Below are positions 5,606 to 7,002 of a DNA stretch of 7,002 bases, piece by piece (position 1 is the stretch's first letter; each line of letters begins with the position of its first letter). The translations under genes were made by a program, and so were the position numbers. The stretch lies in contig JAEKKE010000013.1 in the NCBI GenBank assembly GCA_019510535.1, positions 1 through 7,002 on the forward strand. The letters are read 5' to 3'. The stretch is from Acidobacteriota bacterium (GTDB lineage Bacteria > Acidobacteriota > Terriglobia > Terriglobales > Acidobacteriaceae). The notes beneath the pieces are model-generated. The model was not told where the DNA came from and ran no database searches. It was given only the letters and a program-made list of their open reading frames with translations.

Positions 5606-6577
5606 TTATTGAGATCCTGACGGCCCCGTATCCTCCGCCGCCTGCAATGCCTGTTGCGCCAAGCGGCGAAAGACCTCGCGTAGCTCCGTTGGACTATGAA
5701 CGACGATCCGACGTCCCAGGCTGAGCAGCATCGCGGCAACCATCTCCAGACGATCACGGCCGCAGCGCAGGCGGGTTCCGCCATCCTGCTCCTCAGTCGC
5801 AACCCTCCAGGGAGAAAACGCCCGCTCCGCCTCCCCGATCGGCATATCGATCCAGACATCGATCTGGTAATCGGACTGCACAAATGGCATGTGCTCCCGC
5901 ATATGTCGCTTCGCATCGAAGCGCGCCGGAGGATCGAAGCTGGCGGAGGACACTTCCAGTTCCTCAACCCGGTCCAGCCGGAAAGTACGCAGGGCTTTGC
6001 GCGACAGGCAATGGCCGATCAGAGACCAACGGCCATCGGTATGGAGCACCGCATAGGGCTGGATCTTCCGGCGCGACGCGGACCCGTCGTGAGAGCGATA
6101 CGAGAAGCGAATCTCACGATGGGTTCGAATAGCAGAGGCGGCACGGATCAGGGAGTCCACGGATGTAGAAACCACCCACGGTCCCGGCTCGATAGCCACC
6201 ACCTCTTCCACCGTGCGGACACTGTCTCGCAGCGAGTGCGGCATGACACGCTCAAGCTTGGCGAGCGCACCCTCGGTTGCCGGTGCAAACGCCGACAAAC
6301 CCATCTGGCTGAGCGAACGCAAGCCCAGGGAGAGCGCAAAGGCCTCCTCATTGGTCAGCAGAAGCGGCGGCAAACGGTAGCCCGGCCGAAGACGGTAAGC
6401 CCCACCCACTCCACGGGAAGACTCGATCGGAATACTAAGGTCCTTCAACCGGACCATATAACGCTGTACGGTACGCAGATCGACCTCGAGACGCTCGGCC
6501 AGCTCTGCTCCGGTCACGTGGTCGCGCGCCTGCAGAATCTCCAGAACCGTCAGGACGCGCATGATGGGGTCGTACAT
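5606..6577 (-). CDS. WYL-domain transcriptional regulator (YafY/DeoR-type HTH)
   Basis: The protein is 323 residues. An N-terminal winged HTH (~5-60) begins MYDPIMRVLTVLEILQ, with recognition region 'TGAELAERLEVDLRTVQRYM' and wing 'GVGGAYRLRPGYRLPPLLLT'. A helical linker follows (~75-135). The WYL domain is at about 140-212: 'AIRTHREIRFSYRSHDG', 'KIQPYAVLHTDGRWSLIGHC' and 'RTFRLDRVEELEV'. The name-giving W-Y-L triplet reads W-S-L at 184-186, a common variation. A WCX-like C-terminal region (~235-312) completes the usual architecture. WYL domains bind nucleic-acid or nucleotide ligands and gate DNA binding. The start at 6577 is the first ATG after an in-frame stop and matches the usual N-terminus, although no clear Shine-Dalgarno is visible. 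It diverges from the gene at 6942, a likely target. Confidence 0.93.
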   Translation of the reverse strand: MYDPIMRVLTVLEILQARDHVTGAELAERLEVDLRTVQRYMVRLKDLSIPIESSRGVGGAYRLRPGYRLPPLLLTNEEAFALSLGLRSLSQMGLSAFAPATEGALAKLERVMPHSLRDSVRTVEEVVAIEPGPWVVSTSVDSLIRAASAIRTHREIRFSYRSHDGSASRRKIQPYAVLHTDGRWSLIGHCLSRKALRTFRLDRVEELEVSSASFDPPARFDAKRHMREHMPFVQSDYQIDVWIDMPIGEAERAFSPWRVATEEQDGGTRLRCGRDRLEMVAAMLLSLGRRIVVHSPTELREVFRRLAQQALQAAEDTGPSGSQ

Positions 6578-6603
6578 ACGATTTTCAGTCTGGCATTAAT
6601 TTA

Positions 6604-6618
6604 CGACAGAGGTTGTCG
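6604..6618. promoter_or_regulatory. Small palindrome upstream of the WYL gene, possible operator
   Basis: cgaca (6604-6608) and tgtcg (6614-6618) form a 5-bp inverted repeat around gaggt, 27 bp upstream of the WYL start codon. It lies in the 71-bp stretch between that start and the MITE-like element, where the WYL promoter should be. It could be an autoregulatory operator. It is too short to call with confidence, and no clear -10/-35 pair was found. Confidence 0.2.
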
Positions 6619-6648
6619 GGAATTCCGGCTAATCTTCTCCTGAGCCCC

Positions 6649-6916
6649 AGGGCGTGTCATCAAACTCGTGCCAGTCAGCGCCGGGAGCAGATTTTTACGA
6701 GATCGAGGAGCGAGGAGAGAACTGTGGCCAGTCCACTGGAACGACGAGTGACAAAGAAATCGGGAAAATCTGCCCCGGCCCTGTGGGTTGCGGCGCAAAT
6801 TCGCCCATACTTCGTTGTCGGCCTCGACTGTGGACCCGCCACAGCCTTCGGCCTCCGCCTCGTCTGAACTAATTTGCGCTCGCAACGCTGACGGCAGGAG
6901 TTTGATGACACGCCCT
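6649..6916. mobile_element. MITE-like non-coding element with ~31-bp terminal inverted repeats
   Basis: The outer 19 bp are perfect inverted repeats: agggcgtgtcatcaaactc (6649-6667) and its reverse complement (6898-6916). With one gap and one mismatch the match extends to 6680 and 6886, giving ~31-bp ends on a 268-bp element. The interior has further nested inverted repeats: ccgggagcagatttt (6681-6695) with aaaatctgccccgg (6765-6778), gcgcaaatt (6793-6801) with aatttgcgc (6871-6879), ctgtgg/ccacag (6828-6844) and ccagt/actgg (6728-6739). No ORF inside resembles a transposase, and no clear target-site duplication is visible. Size, ends and absence of coding fit a miniature inverted-repeat transposable element or an internally deleted IS mobilised in trans. 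A structured RNA is the alternative. It fills most of the 364-bp divergent region. Confidence 0.7.
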
Positions 6917-6941
6917 ATACAGGCCACCTGGAGGAATCAAC

Positions 6942-7002
6942 ATGGCAACCGAGACAGCATCCGTGAACGTAGTGACGGCAGACGCCCTGCTCAAAAGCTG
7001 GC
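6942..7002 (+). CDS. 5' end of a plus-strand CDS, possibly DinB family protein
   Basis: ATG at 6942 is preceded by GGAGGA (6930-6935) with 6-nt spacing, and the frame is open to the right edge (20 codons plus one base): MATETASVNVVTADALLKSW. It is divergent from the WYL regulator. From memory, proteins with a similar 'V.T.D.LLK.W' opening in Acidobacteria are DinB-family four-helix-bundle proteins, and these are often paired with YafY-type WYL regulators. Twenty residues are too few to confirm this. The start codon lies only 25 bp from the right end of the MITE-like element, so the promoter must overlap or lie within or beyond that element. Confidence 0.75.
   Translation, partial: MATETASVNVVTADALLKSW

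Noticed and set aside
5350..5967. Minus-strand 205-codon open frame covering the WYL end and the intergenic gap
   Set aside because: It is out of frame with the WYL gene, its C/R/S-rich composition is typical of a shadow frame, and it overlaps the sigma gene start without a start signal.
5696..6643. Plus-strand 315-codon open frame
   Set aside because: Antisense shadow of the WYL regulator, with no recognisable domain. Long antisense frames are common in GC-rich coding sequence.
6649..6916. Short ORFs inside the MITE-like element as a transposase remnant
   Set aside because: Frames of 64-84 codons on both strands show no DDE-type motif or other transposase similarity, and they start or end arbitrarily relative to the inverted repeats.
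1..7002. tRNA, rRNA, CRISPR arrays, toxin-antitoxin or phage genes
   Set aside because: No cloverleaf-like segments, regularly spaced direct repeats or recognisable small paired genes were seen on either strand.

Overview
This looks like a chromosomal segment from an Acidobacteriota bacterium, probably class Terriglobia (Terriglobus/Edaphobacter/Granulicella type). The assignment rests on recognition, not on a search. The three-gene block at 3412-5378 (ECF sigma factor, short single-TM protein ending in a 'VGQDGLxRAVRFVR' tail, exported protein with 'YRDSLGRTRREQ' and 'LFQVPSGY' motifs) is a combination I associate with this phylum. Every complete gene is on the minus strand. Only the last 61 bases start a plus-strand gene.

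Layout, in the minus-strand direction of transcription (right to left): (i) 6578-6941 is the divergent intergenic region between a WYL-type regulator (5606-6577, minus) and a plus-strand gene starting at 6942, possibly DinB family. Most of it is filled by a 268-bp non-coding element with near-perfect ~31-bp terminal inverted repeats (6649-6916), resembling a MITE. (ii) 3412-5378 is an apparent operon of ECF sigma factor, membrane-anchored putative anti-sigma or partner protein (4-nt ATGA overlap) and secreted protein (27-nt gap), closed by a convincing intrinsic terminator at 3351-3396. (iii) 1924-3294 is a GAF-PAS-GGDEF sensor diguanylate cyclase gene that is broken. The middle of the GGDEF domain, including the signature motif, is missing. 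In its place is a 55-bp inverted copy of the downstream GGDEF segment, forming a 55+9+55 palindrome. One mismatch between the arms creates the in-frame stop. (iv) 1-1778 is a stress-type cluster: Hsp20 small heat-shock protein, exported triple-BON-domain protein, and a previously unlisted small CDS (1-317, running off the left edge) that overlaps the BON gene by 14 nt behind a strong Shine-Dalgarno.

How the parts may work together: Hsp20 and BON are envelope or protein-stress functions that are probably co-expressed. The sigma operon probably couples an envelope signal to an alternative sigma factor. The WYL regulator probably controls itself and its divergent neighbour. The sensor cyclase can no longer make c-di-GMP as read here, though its GAF and PAS domains are intact.

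I see no wholly new system. The two observations most worth checking are the inverted duplication/deletion in the cyclase gene and the MITE-like element in the divergent promoter region. No tRNA, rRNA, CRISPR array or transposase gene was seen.
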